From assembly GCA_027451585.1 (NCBI GenBank), contig DAIDIZ010000053.1, positions 1 to 46,491 on the forward strand: 46,491 bases of DNA, written 5' to 3'. Below the pieces are notes generated by a model. That model saw nothing but the letters and a program-made list of their open reading frames with translations. It was not told the origin of the DNA and made no database searches. This document shows, piece by piece, positions 9,044 to 17,716 of the stretch; the first letter of the stretch is position 1; every line of letters starts with the position of its first letter. The position numbers and the translations under genes were made by a program. Source of the DNA: Chlamydiota bacterium. Lineage in GTDB: Bacteria; Chlamydiota; Chlamydiia; Chlamydiales; SM23-39.

Positions 9044-10435
9044 TCAATTCATAGAACCTGGGCGCTGTATGACGATCTCGCTGCTTGAAGAATGTTCGTA
9101 CTCCACAGTCCTCTCTAGAGGAGGATTCGGTACAGTATCTGGATCACCTCCCTCGGACAGAGTCAATGGACTACTTTGGTCAAAACAGGGAGAAATGGGT
9201 CGGTATCTCGCAAATTGCTTTTTGACAATGTTCTTGACCATACCCTCTTTCAACCGCCACATCATCGTTATAGAAGACGCAGCAAAAGCAATTCGGATAT
9301 ACCATTGAGAGGCTTTCCAATCCTCGCTAGATACTCCTTTTCCTTTGGATTGTGCTCCTTCTTTCGTTAGCAGACGAGATTCTATTACCCTATAAACCTG
9401 AGGATTCAATAGGTTGAAAAATGCATCCTTGTCGTTGAGAGAGTAAGTCTCCTGAATCTGTCGAGTTAACACCCTTCCATTTGGTTGAGAAAGGAGATCT
9501 GCTAACAAAAGAACCCCAGGACTCAAAATCTCAAAAAACACATCATTTCCAGAATCGGTTGAACACAAAGCCAGCCGTTCTCTTTTGGATGGCGCGTACG
9601 ACACCCCCTCTTTTTGTTCTAGGTTGATCCTTTCTATCTCCTCCTGTAAAAGATCTTTTGCGATCGGACTCAAGAGACCAAAAAAACGCTTTTGATCATT
9701 CATCAAAATAGAGTCAATAACAGGCTGTAAACGATCTAAAAACGGCCTATTTTCTATGAAGAAAGAAAATCCAAAACCCAACTGTTCAAAAAAAGCACCT
9801 ATATCGTTCTCAACAATAGAAGCAATAACTGGAGCAAAGATCCTTTTCCAAAATGTATGTTGCTCCTTTTTTTTGAGCTGATCATCTACAGATTGCAATA
9901 AAGGCGGGATTGGAATAGAAAAAAACTGCGTAGGATCGCGCGCAACAGCGGCAACAACAACCGCCCCAAACTTATCCCAAAACTCAGGAGAATTCTTCTG
10001 TTCTTCAATAATAGGTTGTAATAACGTCATCACCCCAGGACAACGTTGGAGGATCTCTTGAGGCTCCTTTTTTTCATGAACCCAAAGAACCACTGTTTTT
10101 TGCAATAATTTATAACACTCTGGAGGGTTTGCGTAGTTATACCCCCCTTCTGAAGGAGTCTTCCCTAAAATCTGTGTCATACAAGACTGAACATCTCGGA
10201 TCATCGACTCTTTCTGAGCCTCTGGTGTAACTGGGGAGAATGCAAAATTTGCCTCCTCTGAGGATCCTGATCCTACCGTCATTCTGGAAACCCGGGAGTG
10301 AGCTGCTGCAACAATCTTTGACCACGTCTCAAAAAAACGATTTACCCAAAGACCCGCCTCATCAGTCTCTTGGTTGCATTTATCGATGCTATAAATTTGT
10401 GTATCTCTACGACTAACTGGCACAGGATGAGTCAT
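9044..10435 (-). CDS. Unrecognised protein with degenerate PxIxSIxxNDxxxFF repeats
   Basis: A 463-residue protein that I do not recognise. ATG 10435 is preferred over the adjacent TTG 10438; AAGG lies 6 bases upstream. A degenerate motif recurs: VVVAAVARDPTQFFSI, PVIASIVENDIGAFFEQLGF, PVIDSILMNDQKRFFGLLSP and QIQETYSLNDKDAFFNLLNP, at uneven spacing in the central 250 residues, suggesting a helical repeat fold. The N-terminal ~100 and C-terminal ~60 residues are low-complexity and rich in Ser, Pro and Glu. One weak hydrophobic stretch (WYIRIAFAASSITMMW) lies near residue 390. There is no signal peptide. Its lineage-restricted look and AT-rich upstream region make it a candidate secreted effector, but this is inference only. 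Confidence 0.7.
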   Translation of the reverse strand: MTHPVPVSRRDTQIYSIDKCNQETDEAGLWVNRFFETWSKIVAAAHSRVSRMTVGSGSSEEANFAFSPVTPEAQKESMIRDVQSCMTQILGKTPSEGGYNYANPPECYKLLQKTVVLWVHEKKEPQEILQRCPGVMTLLQPIIEEQKNSPEFWDKFGAVVVAAVARDPTQFFSIPIPPLLQSVDDQLKKKEQHTFWKRIFAPVIASIVENDIGAFFEQLGFGFSFFIENRPFLDRLQPVIDSILMNDQKRFFGLLSPIAKDLLQEEIERINLEQKEGVSYAPSKRERLALCSTDSGNDVFFEILSPGVLLLADLLSQPNGRVLTRQIQETYSLNDKDAFFNLLNPQVYRVIESRLLTKEGAQSKGKGVSSEDWKASQWYIRIAFAASSITMMWRLKEGMVKNIVKKQFARYRPISPCFDQSSPLTLSEGGDPDTVPNPPLERTVEYEHSSSSEIVIQRPGSMN

Positions 10436-10460
10436 CAAACACCTTGATTAAATTTTCAAA

Positions 10461-10490
10461 AAGATATGATAAAGATTTTTTTAAACAACG
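10461..10490 (-). promoter_or_regulatory. Possible sigma70-type promoter of the repeat protein
   Basis: On the minus strand, TTGCGT (about 10485-10490) and TATCAT (about 10463-10468) are separated by 16 bases. They sit roughly 30-55 bases upstream of ATG 10435 in an AT-rich stretch. Recognised by eye only. Confidence 0.35.
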
Positions 10491-10538
10491 CAAGAAAAAT
10501 CTGGAGAAAAAATTAGAGAAAAGAGTCTACTGATTTGT

Positions 10539-11918
10539 ATGCAACAGAAATGGCTTAGCTTATTCGCGTTAATGACCGCTACCTCAGTGGTCTTTCTTGA
10601 TCAAACGATTTTACCGGTTGCTTTACCCACGATTCAAAGAGAGTTTGGAGCGAGCAATCTCGCTTTGCAGTGGTGCGTGAATGCCTATCTTCTCGCCATA
10701 TCGATGTTTGTGCTAGCAGCAGGGAAACTAGGAGATCGCATTGGCCACCGAAAAGCTCTTTTTTACGGCATGATTGTCTTTGTCGTTTCCTCAATTTTCT
10801 GTGGACTATCCCAAGAAGTGGAGTGGTTGATAGGAGCTAGAGCGATTCAAGGATTAGGCGCTGCCTTGATGTTTCCCGCCCAAACCTCGATCATGGCAGA
10901 CCTTTTCCCCCCTTCTCAACGAGGCAGAGCCATCGGACTCAACGTGAGTATCAGTTCTCTTTTTCTCATTGTAGGGCCCCTTTTGGGCGGCTACCTTACA
11001 GAAGCAGCTTCCTGGCGGTGGATCTTTTGGATCAATATCCCCATCGCGCTCATCGGGCTACCCCTCATGCGTTTATTTCTTCCCGTATCGAGACCCACCC
11101 CAGTCAAAATCGATCTGCTTGGATTCCTTTTCTTCGCCCTTTTTGCCGGAAGCTTTACCCTTATTTTCATGGAGGGGGAAGAGTGGGGCTGGCTTTCTCT
11201 TCCTGTTTCAGGAACAACGCTCATTGCGACCCTGTCCCTTATTTTTCTTTTTCTCAGAGAAAAGAAAGCCCCACACCCCTTTCTCGACCTTTCTCTCTTT
11301 AAGCATTCCACCTTCAGCGCGATCAACATCAGTATTAGCATCGTGCAACTTGTCTTAATGATCACTGTCTTTCGCGCTGTCTATTTCCAGACAGCTCTCG
11401 ACTACTCCCCTGTGGGAGCAGGCTGGCTCACTTTTATTTCGGCCTGTCCGACCCTTTTCATGCCCCATATCGCAGGTTATCTTTCCGACAAGATCACCCC
11501 CCGACTTCCCATCGCTCTTGGCTATATTCTTTTGATGAGTTCATTTTTCTACTTTGGATTTTTCCCCAGTCTTACCCTAACACCCCTCATCATTGGCCTC
11601 CTCGCTTTTGGATGTGGAATTCCTCTCATTTTCACACCCTCTTACTCCTCCGCCATGAACACTATACCCGCCACCAAAATGGGGACAGCCTTTGGGATTG
11701 TCTCTACCTGCCGCCAATTTTCAGCCTCGATGGGGATCGCCTGGATTGGGCTCCTTTGGAACAGCATCGAAGCACGAAATAATGATCAAGAGGCATTTGG
11801 CGTTGTCCATTTGGTTTTAGCCTTTCTTTTGCTGGTTGCCTTTGGGGTAACCTTTGTCCTCCATCGGAGAAAATCGACCCACAATCTTCCCAGCTCACCA
11901 GGTCAAGGTTGGGACTAA
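10539..11918 (+). CDS. MFS drug exporter, DHA2 (EmrB/QacA, 14-TM) type
   Basis: A 459-residue polytopic inner-membrane protein. VVFLDQTILPVALPTI near residues 17-32 is the DHA2 motif in TM1 with its membrane-embedded acidic residue. GKLGDRIGHRKAL (~62-74) is MFS motif A between TM2 and TM3. ARAIQGLGAALMFP is motif B with its arginine, and SSLFLIVGPLLGGYLTEAASWRWIFWINI is the motif C antiporter region. These signatures indicate a proton-driven exporter of drugs or metabolites; the substrate cannot be read from sequence. The ribosome binding site is weak. It lies divergently from the repeat protein and upstream of the YoaK-family gene on the same strand, 57 bases away. Confidence 0.88.
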   Translation: MQQKWLSLFALMTATSVVFLDQTILPVALPTIQREFGASNLALQWCVNAYLLAISMFVLAAGKLGDRIGHRKALFYGMIVFVVSSIFCGLSQEVEWLIGARAIQGLGAALMFPAQTSIMADLFPPSQRGRAIGLNVSISSLFLIVGPLLGGYLTEAASWRWIFWINIPIALIGLPLMRLFLPVSRPTPVKIDLLGFLFFALFAGSFTLIFMEGEEWGWLSLPVSGTTLIATLSLIFLFLREKKAPHPFLDLSLFKHSTFSAINISISIVQLVLMITVFRAVYFQTALDYSPVGAGWLTFISACPTLFMPHIAGYLSDKITPRLPIALGYILLMSSFFYFGFFPSLTLTPLIIGLLAFGCGIPLIFTPSYSSAMNTIPATKMGTAFGIVSTCRQFSASMGIAWIGLLWNSIEARNNDQEAFGVVHLVLAFLLLVAFGVTFVLHRRKSTHNLPSSPGQGWD

Positions 11919-11975
11919 TGCCATTTATCAGAAAAAATTTTTAGTCTGGAAGGGGTATAACATCAAGAGGTTTTT

Positions 11976-12743
11976 ATGGTAAAAGCAGTCAGTCTTCCGA
12001 AAATTCCCTTAACTGAATCAGCGAAAACGGCCTTTCTGATGGCACTCATTGGAGGTTTTGTCGATTTATTTGGATTCATAGCTCTTGAAAAGCTTTTCAC
12101 CTCTCACATCACAGGTAATATCATTATTGCTATCGCCGAAACAATTTCCCACTCCGAGGGGTTAACAGAAAAACTGGTGGCCCTTCCTGTATTCATTTTC
12201 GTAGCCATGCTTACTACTTGGATAATCGAGCACTTTGGCCAAACAAAGAAATTACTCGCTATTCTTTTTCTTGTTGAAATAGCTTTCCTTTCGGTCTTTA
12301 TGATTACGGGCCATTTTATAATCCCCTTAACGACTCCGAAATCGGCGAGCTATATCACCGTTGGGATGTTAGCCGTCAGCGCAATGGCGATTCATAATAT
12401 CCTCGTGAGAACCTTCATGAGTTCCTTTCCGGCTTGCACGGTCATGACCACAAATTTTTGCCAATGGCTGATCGCGCTCGTGAGCTATTTTTGGGGGCAA
12501 AGACTCTCCTACCCTGTAGAAACTCTCGCAGCAAGCCTTGATGAAATGCGCCGATTCGGGAATGTTCTTTTCGCCTTTTGTATTGGTGGAGTTCTTGCCG
12601 GCGTGGGATTTACCACGATAGGATTCTGGTCGATGAGCCTGCCGATCGCAGTACTTCTCTTTCTGACACTTCAAATTTTAAACTTTAAGACCCAATCTTT
12701 CTTTAATATACCAATTAGCAAAGTCTGGAGGCGTTCTCGATAG
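11976..12743 (+). CDS. YoaK/DUF1275-family membrane protein
   Basis: A 255-residue protein with about six hydrophobic segments. FLMALIGGFVDLFGFIALEKLFTSHITGNI at the N-terminus is the typical DUF1275 opening (G-x-x-D-x-x-G, then F-x-S-x-x-TGN). AMAIHNILVRTFMSSFPACTVMTTNFCQWL is the second conserved block (Q/H-N plus TGN-like). The family has no settled function and is usually annotated as a membrane protein or transporter. ATG 11976 follows AGAGG at a 5-base spacing. Its last 66 bases overlap the 3' end of the convergent minus-strand gene, which is unusual. Confidence 0.8.
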   Translation: MVKAVSLPKIPLTESAKTAFLMALIGGFVDLFGFIALEKLFTSHITGNIIIAIAETISHSEGLTEKLVALPVFIFVAMLTTWIIEHFGQTKKLLAILFLVEIAFLSVFMITGHFIIPLTTPKSASYITVGMLAVSAMAIHNILVRTFMSSFPACTVMTTNFCQWLIALVSYFWGQRLSYPVETLAASLDEMRRFGNVLFAFCIGGVLAGVGFTTIGFWSMSLPIAVLLFLTLQILNFKTQSFFNIPISKVWRRSR

Positions 12744-13655
12744 CGCTTCCGAAACTAGAGAGTACTTTTGAGAAGGAGGAGAAATGCTCAATCCCAACTG
12801 CTTCAACAATTCTTTTTCAAATAAGCTGAGACAATCGTCACATTCCAAAGTCCATAGATGCAGATGAGAAAGAGAGTACAGGAGTCCAGCAACCTTTCCC
12901 CAGAAGAAACCTGTTTTTTTGCCCCCATCACTTACAATATTTGTAACTAGAGGATGGATTTCCTGTTCCAAAACAGAAAGAACGGTAGAGGGCACAGCGG
13001 GGTGAAAAAACCAAGACTTACCATCTAGAGAAAACGCTCTACTTAATACATGCGAATCTCCGTAAAAACCCTGGAGTTTCAGAGAGACGCTCTGCCCTTT
13101 TCGACCTTCAGATGAAAGAGAAGAAAAACTCCCCTGGCTGCTCGTTGAAGAACGGCTCAATTCGAGAGGCTCTTGTTGCTGGGCTGCTAAATACAGATTA
13201 GCCTCAGCTTCCTCATCAGGATGAATAGGGGAGCGAGGGACATCATCCGTTTGCTCTGTCTGTCTAGATTTTATTTCTTTTGCTATCTCGGAGAGATGCG
13301 AGCAGCGTCTAGTCCCTGCTGAAATCGCGAAATGCAAAGTCCCAACCGTAGATGAAACAGACACCTTTCGACCACATAAAGAAGAAAATATTCTCTGCAT
13401 CCGTTCTGCAATCGGGCAATCGAGTTTTTTAAAAATATGGGTTGCCGCATTGGAGCCATTTGGATCACGCAAAAAACAACGATCCCCTTGATTTAAAAAG
13501 CGTGTATGAACACTGTTTGCTGGATGTAAAGCAATCAGGTCCCAAATCCCGACACACAACTTATTTGCGGAATCATCTTTTGAGGAAGCCTGAGCTAACC
13601 TTCCAAATAGTTGACTAAACAATGGATCCGCTTGTCTTTGACGATCTTGAATCAC
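12678..13655 (-). CDS. Unrecognised lineage-specific protein, serine-rich centre
   Basis: A 325-residue protein of unknown family. The GTG start at 13655 is supported by an AAGGGGGGAG ribosome binding site just upstream. The N-terminal ~130 residues (with FGRLAQASSKDDSANKLCVG and IFKKLDCPIAERM) and the C-terminal ~120 residues (with KSWFFHPAVPSTVLSVLE and HLHLWTLECDDCLSLFEKEL) look folded. The middle (~140-200) is a disordered Ser/Glu/Gln-rich linker. There is no signal peptide or membrane segment. It overlaps the YoaK-family gene tail to tail by 66 bases, so part of the C-terminus may be a recent extension. It could be an effector, but nothing directly shows that. Confidence 0.65.
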   Translation of the reverse strand: MIQDRQRQADPLFSQLFGRLAQASSKDDSANKLCVGIWDLIALHPANSVHTRFLNQGDRCFLRDPNGSNAATHIFKKLDCPIAERMQRIFSSLCGRKVSVSSTVGTLHFAISAGTRRCSHLSEIAKEIKSRQTEQTDDVPRSPIHPDEEAEANLYLAAQQQEPLELSRSSTSSQGSFSSLSSEGRKGQSVSLKLQGFYGDSHVLSRAFSLDGKSWFFHPAVPSTVLSVLEQEIHPLVTNIVSDGGKKTGFFWGKVAGLLYSLSHLHLWTLECDDCLSLFEKELLKQLGLSISPPSQKYSLVSEALSRTPPDFANWYIKERLGLKV

Positions 13656-13824
13656 AACTCCCCCCTTCCTAGTGAAACCAATACACTCATGAAAAAACCA
13701 AATTTGAGTCCTTTTTCGACATTGCCATAGATCGCAAGCCCAAAACTCAGGTTAAAGACAAAAAAGAGCAGGGAGTTTACTTCCGAAGAGCTTTTTCACG
13801 AAGAACTTTTTTCAAACTGCATCT

Positions 13825-14088
13825 CTAAATAATACAACGTCGCCAATCAAAAATTTTTCTGCTGCACGCATTCACCCTCTTGAGACCAAGCTTATCAGCG
13901 AGCGACTGGTCCACCAGTGTCTTTGTAACGCCTCTAGCATCACGCACATAAACAACATCTCCCTCCTCCAATATGTTTAAAGGATTTTTTGGATCAAAAT
14001 ACCGAACAGGCGCATGTGATACGATTACCCATTCTTTATCGACCACAGAAGTTTTCGGCGAATCATAATAAGGAATAACACAATTCAT
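13825..14088 (-). CDS. Small unrecognised protein (87 residues)
   Basis: An 87-residue protein starting at ATG 14088. No Shine-Dalgarno is visible, but a well-formed -10 element lies 38 bases upstream. The middle reads like a small beta-rich domain (EWVIVSHAPVRYFDPKN and EEGDVVYVRDARGVTKTLV), followed by a basic, Cys-containing tail. It is not recognised. A palindromic repeat element sits about 90 bases upstream. Confidence 0.5.
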   Translation of the reverse strand: MNCVIPYYDSPKTSVVDKEWVIVSHAPVRYFDPKNPLNILEEGDVVYVRDARGVTKTLVDQSLADKLGLKRVNACSRKIFDWRRCII

Positions 14089-14122
14089 ATTAACACCAAT
14101 ATTATATTAAATTAATAATATT

Positions 14123-14142
14123 ACAATTATAACACAAAACGA
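14123..14142 (-). promoter_or_regulatory. Extended -10 promoter (TTTTGTGTTATAATTGT)
   Basis: The minus strand reads TTTTGTGTTATAATTGT, with TATAAT at 14126-14131, 38 bases before ATG 14088. Nearly the same string, with one base changed, lies 34 bases before the gene starting at 39607. The repetition in front of two unrelated orphan genes supports a real promoter. Confidence 0.55.
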
Positions 14143-14178
14143 AATAACAAATAACATAAAAACAAATAAAAAACGAGC

Positions 14179-14347
14179 TATACTCATTCCAGTCCAAAAG
14201 TACCCAAGAAAACCGAATTTAAAGCATCAAATTTCCAATAAAAAAATTGGGGTCAATATTGAATTAATATTAACCTCGATTTTTTATTGGAAATTTGATG
14301 CTTTAAATTCGGTTTTCTTGAGGTATCTTTGGAGTGGAACGAGTATA
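14179..14347. mobile_element. Palindromic MITE-like element, copy A (169 bp, both ends present)
   Basis: Starts TATACTCATTCCAGTCCAAA and ends with the inverted TTTGGAGTGGAACGAGTATA. The two arms (~80 bp each) are complementary almost throughout and meet in a short AATATT-GAATT-AATATT centre, so the whole element can form one long hairpin. Both arms carry AAGAAAACCGAATTTAAAGC, a slightly different arm sequence from copy C. It has no coding capacity. It sits 44 bases beyond the 3' end of tRNA-Tyr, where its transcript hairpin could act as a terminator. Confidence 0.85.
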
Positions 14348-14391
14348 TAATTAAAAATTAAATGTCGCGTGACTTTTAGCGACAAGGTGAA

Positions 14392-14473
14392 TGGGGGCGA
14401 TTGGACTCGAACCAACGAAGACCGAAGTCGGGGGATTTACAGTCCCCTGCAATTGCCGCTATGCGACACCCCC
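14392..14473 (-). tRNA. tRNA-Tyr (anticodon GTA)
   Basis: 82 bases with a long variable arm, as expected for bacterial tRNA-Tyr. The acceptor stem GGGGGTG/CGCCCCC pairs fully with one G-T. The anticodon loop reads CTGTAAA, giving GTA. T-loop GGTTCGAGTCC. No CCA is encoded. It follows tRNA-Thr by 7 bases, so the two are one transcript. Confidence 0.96.
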
Positions 14474-14480
14474 TAAGGAA

Positions 14481-14553
14481 TGCTGGCGAAAGGAATTGAA
14501 CCCTCAACCATCCGATTACAAGTCGGGCGCTCTACCAATTGAGCTACACCAGC
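14481..14553 (-). tRNA. tRNA-Thr (anticodon TGT)
   Basis: 73 bases. Acceptor stem GCTGGTG/CGCCAGC with discriminator A, D-loop AGCTCAATTGGTAGAGC, anticodon loop CTTGTAA giving TGT, T-arm GGGTTCAATTCC. No CCA is encoded. First gene of a Thr-Tyr tRNA pair transcribed divergently from ttcA. Confidence 0.96.
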
Positions 14554-14648
14554 ACAATACACAGAAAGTGCAGTAGCTTAGCAAATAAGGATAATTCTAA
14601 TCAACTATTGACCTCTTCCCGAGAACAAACTAAACTGGGAGCCTCCTT

Positions 14649-15398
14649 ATGAAGCTGTTTGTTCCCCTTGCAAAACCTCCGTGGACTTCTCTTGGAAAAG
14701 AGCTCGAAAGTTGCATGCGAAAGGCCATTTTCGATTTCTCTCTTCTCGATCAGTCCACTCAAAAAATTGCTGTCGCATTGAGCGGAGGCAAAGATAGTCT
14801 CACCCTCCTCTTCCTCCTCCATGCCTTGCGGGGAAGAGGATTTCCTCTCTTCGATCTCTACGCGATCCATGTAGGGGGCGAATTTTCTTGCGGTGCAGGA
14901 GTCAATGAATCTTTCCTCGAGACTATTTGCGACGAACTAGAAGTCCCATTCATCACTCGCACTTCGACCCAAAAAAGGGAAGAGCTCGAATGTTATCGGT
15001 GTTCAAGGGAGCGGAGACGACTCATTTTCGATGCAGCTAAAGAAGTGGGAGCCACCACAATCGCCTTTGGCCATCACCGAGATGATAGCGCTCAAACGCT
15101 TCTCCTTAATCTCTTTCATAAAGCCGAATTCGCTGCAAATCTTCCTAAAGTCCCCATGCACGACTTCGGAATCACCATTATTCGTCCTCTCATTTATATC
15201 GCAGAAGAATCAATCCGCACTTTTGCCATGCAGTATGGATTTACTCGTATCACTTGCCAATGCCCGATAGGACAAAATTCAAAAAGAAAAGTGGTCGAAC
15301 AACTCATCCAGGAAATCGAGGTCCACTTTCCTCACGTCCGAAGCAATTTAGCTAAGTCGAGTCTCCTCTATGGCTCGGATAAAGCACTTCGGCCTTGA
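14649..15398 (+). CDS. ttcA: TtcA-like PP-loop tRNA 2-thiocytidine synthetase
   Basis: A 249-residue N-type ATP pyrophosphatase. SGGKDS (45-50) is the PP-loop that adenylates the target cytidine. ECYRCSRERRR carries the CxxC pair C115/C118, and TCQCP supplies a third cysteine (203 or 205). Together these are the three iron-sulfur ligands of TtcA, which thiolates C32 of certain tRNAs. AFGHHRDDSAQTLLLNL is a conserved family block. GGAG lies about 8 bases before ATG 14649. Its position head-to-head with two tRNA genes is consistent with, but does not prove, a tRNA role. Confidence 0.88.
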   Translation: MKLFVPLAKPPWTSLGKELESCMRKAIFDFSLLDQSTQKIAVALSGGKDSLTLLFLLHALRGRGFPLFDLYAIHVGGEFSCGAGVNESFLETICDELEVPFITRTSTQKREELECYRCSRERRRLIFDAAKEVGATTIAFGHHRDDSAQTLLLNLFHKAEFAANLPKVPMHDFGITIIRPLIYIAEESIRTFAMQYGFTRITCQCPIGQNSKRKVVEQLIQEIEVHFPHVRSNLAKSSLLYGSDKALRP

Positions 15399-15435
15399 GC
15401 TTATTTGAGATGACTGCATACAATTAGGCTTACAT

Positions 15436-16857
15436 ATGGGCATTGAACTTGGTTCTTTCATTACCTATTTCGTCCTCCTCGCCATCATTGCGCTTCTCTC
15501 CTATCGCCACCAAAAATCTGATACCGATTATGTCCTCGGTAACCGCTCGCTCAACTTTTGGCTGACAGCTCTCTCTGCTCATGCAAGTGACATGAGCAGC
15601 TGGCTCTTCTTAGGCTACCCAGCCCTCATTTTTACTACAGGGGTCACCGGCTCCTGGGCAGCCATCGGTCTTGTCGCTTGCATGTTCCTCAACTGGCATT
15701 TCATCGCTCCTCAATTGCGCAAAAAAACCGAAGAAACCAACAGCCTCACCCTAAGTCAATACTTTGAAAAACGATTCAATGACCATTCGGGAAGGATCAG
15801 GATCGTATCGGCCTTCATGTCGGTCCTCTTTTTTACGTTCTATGTTTCTTCGGGTCTCGTCGGAATGGGAATCTTGGTCGAATCGCTTTTTTCTCTCAAT
15901 TATACAGTCGGCATTGCAATCGGTCTTTTCGTCGTCGTGGCCTATGTCTTCTTCGGAGGATACAGAACGGTGGCTTGGATTGATCTCTTCCAAGGGTTTT
16001 TCCTTCTTGGCGTAATCATCGTAGTCCCTCTCATTTTGCTCTTCCAAGCAGGAGGCGTCTTACCCATCATGCAAGCGGTCAAAGAACAAAACTTAACCAC
16101 CTCGCTCCTCCCTCATTTCTCCCTGAAGACCCTGTTAGCCGAGCTCCTTCTCGCTGCCGGCTGGGGACTGGGCTATTTCGGACAACCTCATATTCTCACC
16201 AAATTCATGGGGATCCGCAATGTAAGCGAAATGTGTAAAGCAAAATATCTCGGGACGAGCTGGCAAACTCTCGCTCTGCTCTCGGCCACCTGGATCGGGC
16301 TTATCGGGATTTATACTTTCCCCGGGGGATCTGCCCACCCAGAGCACGTGATCTTAGATCTAGTAAAAACTACCCTCCCTCTATTCTTCTCTGGCCTTGT
16401 CCTCTGCGCTATTCTCGCCGCGACAACAAACGTGATGGCAGCTCAAATCCTGGTCGTCGCTTCGAATTTATCAGAAGACTTCTACAAACCACTATTCCGG
16501 AAACATGCTTCCCACAAAGAGCTTCTTTCTGTCTCTCGGATCAGCGTCATTCTCTTTTCTCTTGTCGCTTTCCTCATCGCCTATGCAAAAATCTCCACAA
16601 TCTACGAACTGGTCCTCTACTCCTGGTCAGGGCTCGGCGCTGCCTTTGGCCCACTTGTCCTCTTCTCCCTCTACCGAAAGAACGACAAGATCAATCAACA
16701 CGGCGCTTTTGCCGCCATTTTAGTCGGAGGCCTCACCGCAGCAATCTGGCCTTACTACAACGATCTCTACCATCTTAATATTCCTTCACTCGTAATCGCT
16801 TTCGCTTTAGGATGCCTCACTATCGAAATGGTCTCTCGCTTAACACACAGGCGTTGA
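15436..16857 (+). CDS. putP: Sodium/proline symporter, SSS family
   Basis: A 473-residue membrane protein with about 13 hydrophobic segments and LeuT-type SSS motifs. SAHASDMSSWLFLGYPALIF near residue 46 is the TM1 unwound region typical of PutP (S-x-x-SDMS-W-L-x-x-G-x-P). Other landmarks are VFFGGYRTVAWIDLFQGFFL and GWGLGYFGQPHILTKFM. The SDMSSWLFLGYP and GWGLGYFGQPH blocks specifically point to Na+/proline symport, as does ATTNVMAAQILVVASNLSEDF near residue 330. It would import proline with Na+, relevant for an intracellular bacterium dependent on host amino acids. 37 bases separate it from ttcA and 52 from surE, so they may share a transcript. Confidence 0.9.
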   Translation: MGIELGSFITYFVLLAIIALLSYRHQKSDTDYVLGNRSLNFWLTALSAHASDMSSWLFLGYPALIFTTGVTGSWAAIGLVACMFLNWHFIAPQLRKKTEETNSLTLSQYFEKRFNDHSGRIRIVSAFMSVLFFTFYVSSGLVGMGILVESLFSLNYTVGIAIGLFVVVAYVFFGGYRTVAWIDLFQGFFLLGVIIVVPLILLFQAGGVLPIMQAVKEQNLTTSLLPHFSLKTLLAELLLAAGWGLGYFGQPHILTKFMGIRNVSEMCKAKYLGTSWQTLALLSATWIGLIGIYTFPGGSAHPEHVILDLVKTTLPLFFSGLVLCAILAATTNVMAAQILVVASNLSEDFYKPLFRKHASHKELLSVSRISVILFSLVAFLIAYAKISTIYELVLYSWSGLGAAFGPLVLFSLYRKNDKINQHGAFAAILVGGLTAAIWPYYNDLYHLNIPSLVIAFALGCLTIEMVSRLTHRR

Positions 16858-16909
16858 ACAAATCAGACTCCTCAGACATAATCGGGGAAAAAAATAAAGA
16901 GCTTCCCTT

Positions 16910-17713
16910 ATGTCCAAACGTCCTTTCCTCCTGATTACCAACGATGACGGTATTTTAGCCCCGGGCATTCGCCTCCTCTGGGAAGCAGTCACCGAATTTG
17001 CCGATGTGGCCATCGTCGCTCCTAATAGCGAAAAATCAGGATCAGGCCTCTCGATCACCTGGACAAAACCTCTTAAAATCCATCCTTGCCCATGGGAAGG
17101 GAATACCCCCGCTTGGAGCCTCAACGGAACTCCTGCTGACTGTGTCAAAATGGCCTGCGGAGTCCTTCTTGAAAAACAGCCTCAAATGATCCTCTCCGGC
17201 ATCAACCGAGGATCGAATGCAGGACGAACTGTTCTGTATAGCGGAACCGTCGGAGGGGTCATCGAAGGAACCCTTAAAAATATTCCTGGCATCGCTTTCT
17301 CCTTTTGCGATTTTACCCCACCTTCGATCCAAGCCGTTAAACCTTTTATCTTCCCGCTCATCTCCCATTTCCTCTCCCATCCACTGCCTCAAGGAACCTT
17401 CCTCAATGTCACCTTCCCAGAAAATTGCGAACAGGGAGTGAAGGGTCTTCGTTTTGCAAAACAAGGACGCGGCTACTGGGTCGAAGCCCCAGAAAGAAGA
17501 CTCCATCCCGAAGGAGCCCCCTACTACTGGCTTGGCGGGCAGTGGAAAACATTTGATGAAGATCCTCAAAGCGACGTGGCCCTGCTCCAAGAAAAATACA
17601 TCACCGCAGTCCCTCTACACATCGACCAACTCACAGATACGAAAGCCTTCCAATCCCAAAAAGAGGCGGTCGAAAAACTTTTTGCCCAGGAGCTAGAACC
17701 CATCACTAAATAA
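16910..17713 (+). CDS. surE: 5'/3'-nucleotidase SurE
   Basis: A 267-residue survival protein E homologue, a metal-dependent nucleoside monophosphate phosphatase. LLITNDDGILAPGI contains the N11-D12-D13 metal site. APNSEKSGSGLSIT is the conserved serine loop. SLNGTPADCVKM and ILSGINRGSNAG supply the distal asparagine, and YSGTVGGVIEG is the last signature block. Length fits the family. The start ATG 16910 has only weak upstream complementarity to 16S rRNA. Downstream, a tRNA-Val/tRNA-Asp pair begins after 47 bases with its own promoter. Confidence 0.95.
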   Translation: MSKRPFLLITNDDGILAPGIRLLWEAVTEFADVAIVAPNSEKSGSGLSITWTKPLKIHPCPWEGNTPAWSLNGTPADCVKMACGVLLEKQPQMILSGINRGSNAGRTVLYSGTVGGVIEGTLKNIPGIAFSFCDFTPPSIQAVKPFIFPLISHFLSHPLPQGTFLNVTFPENCEQGVKGLRFAKQGRGYWVEAPERRLHPEGAPYYWLGGQWKTFDEDPQSDVALLQEKYITAVPLHIDQLTDTKAFQSQKEAVEKLFAQELEPITK

Positions 17714-17716
17714 TCC

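Noticed and set aside
14608..14636. TTGACC-17-TAAACT as the ttcA promoter
   Set aside because: The spacing is ideal, but transcription would start at or inside the ribosome binding site, leaving almost no leader.
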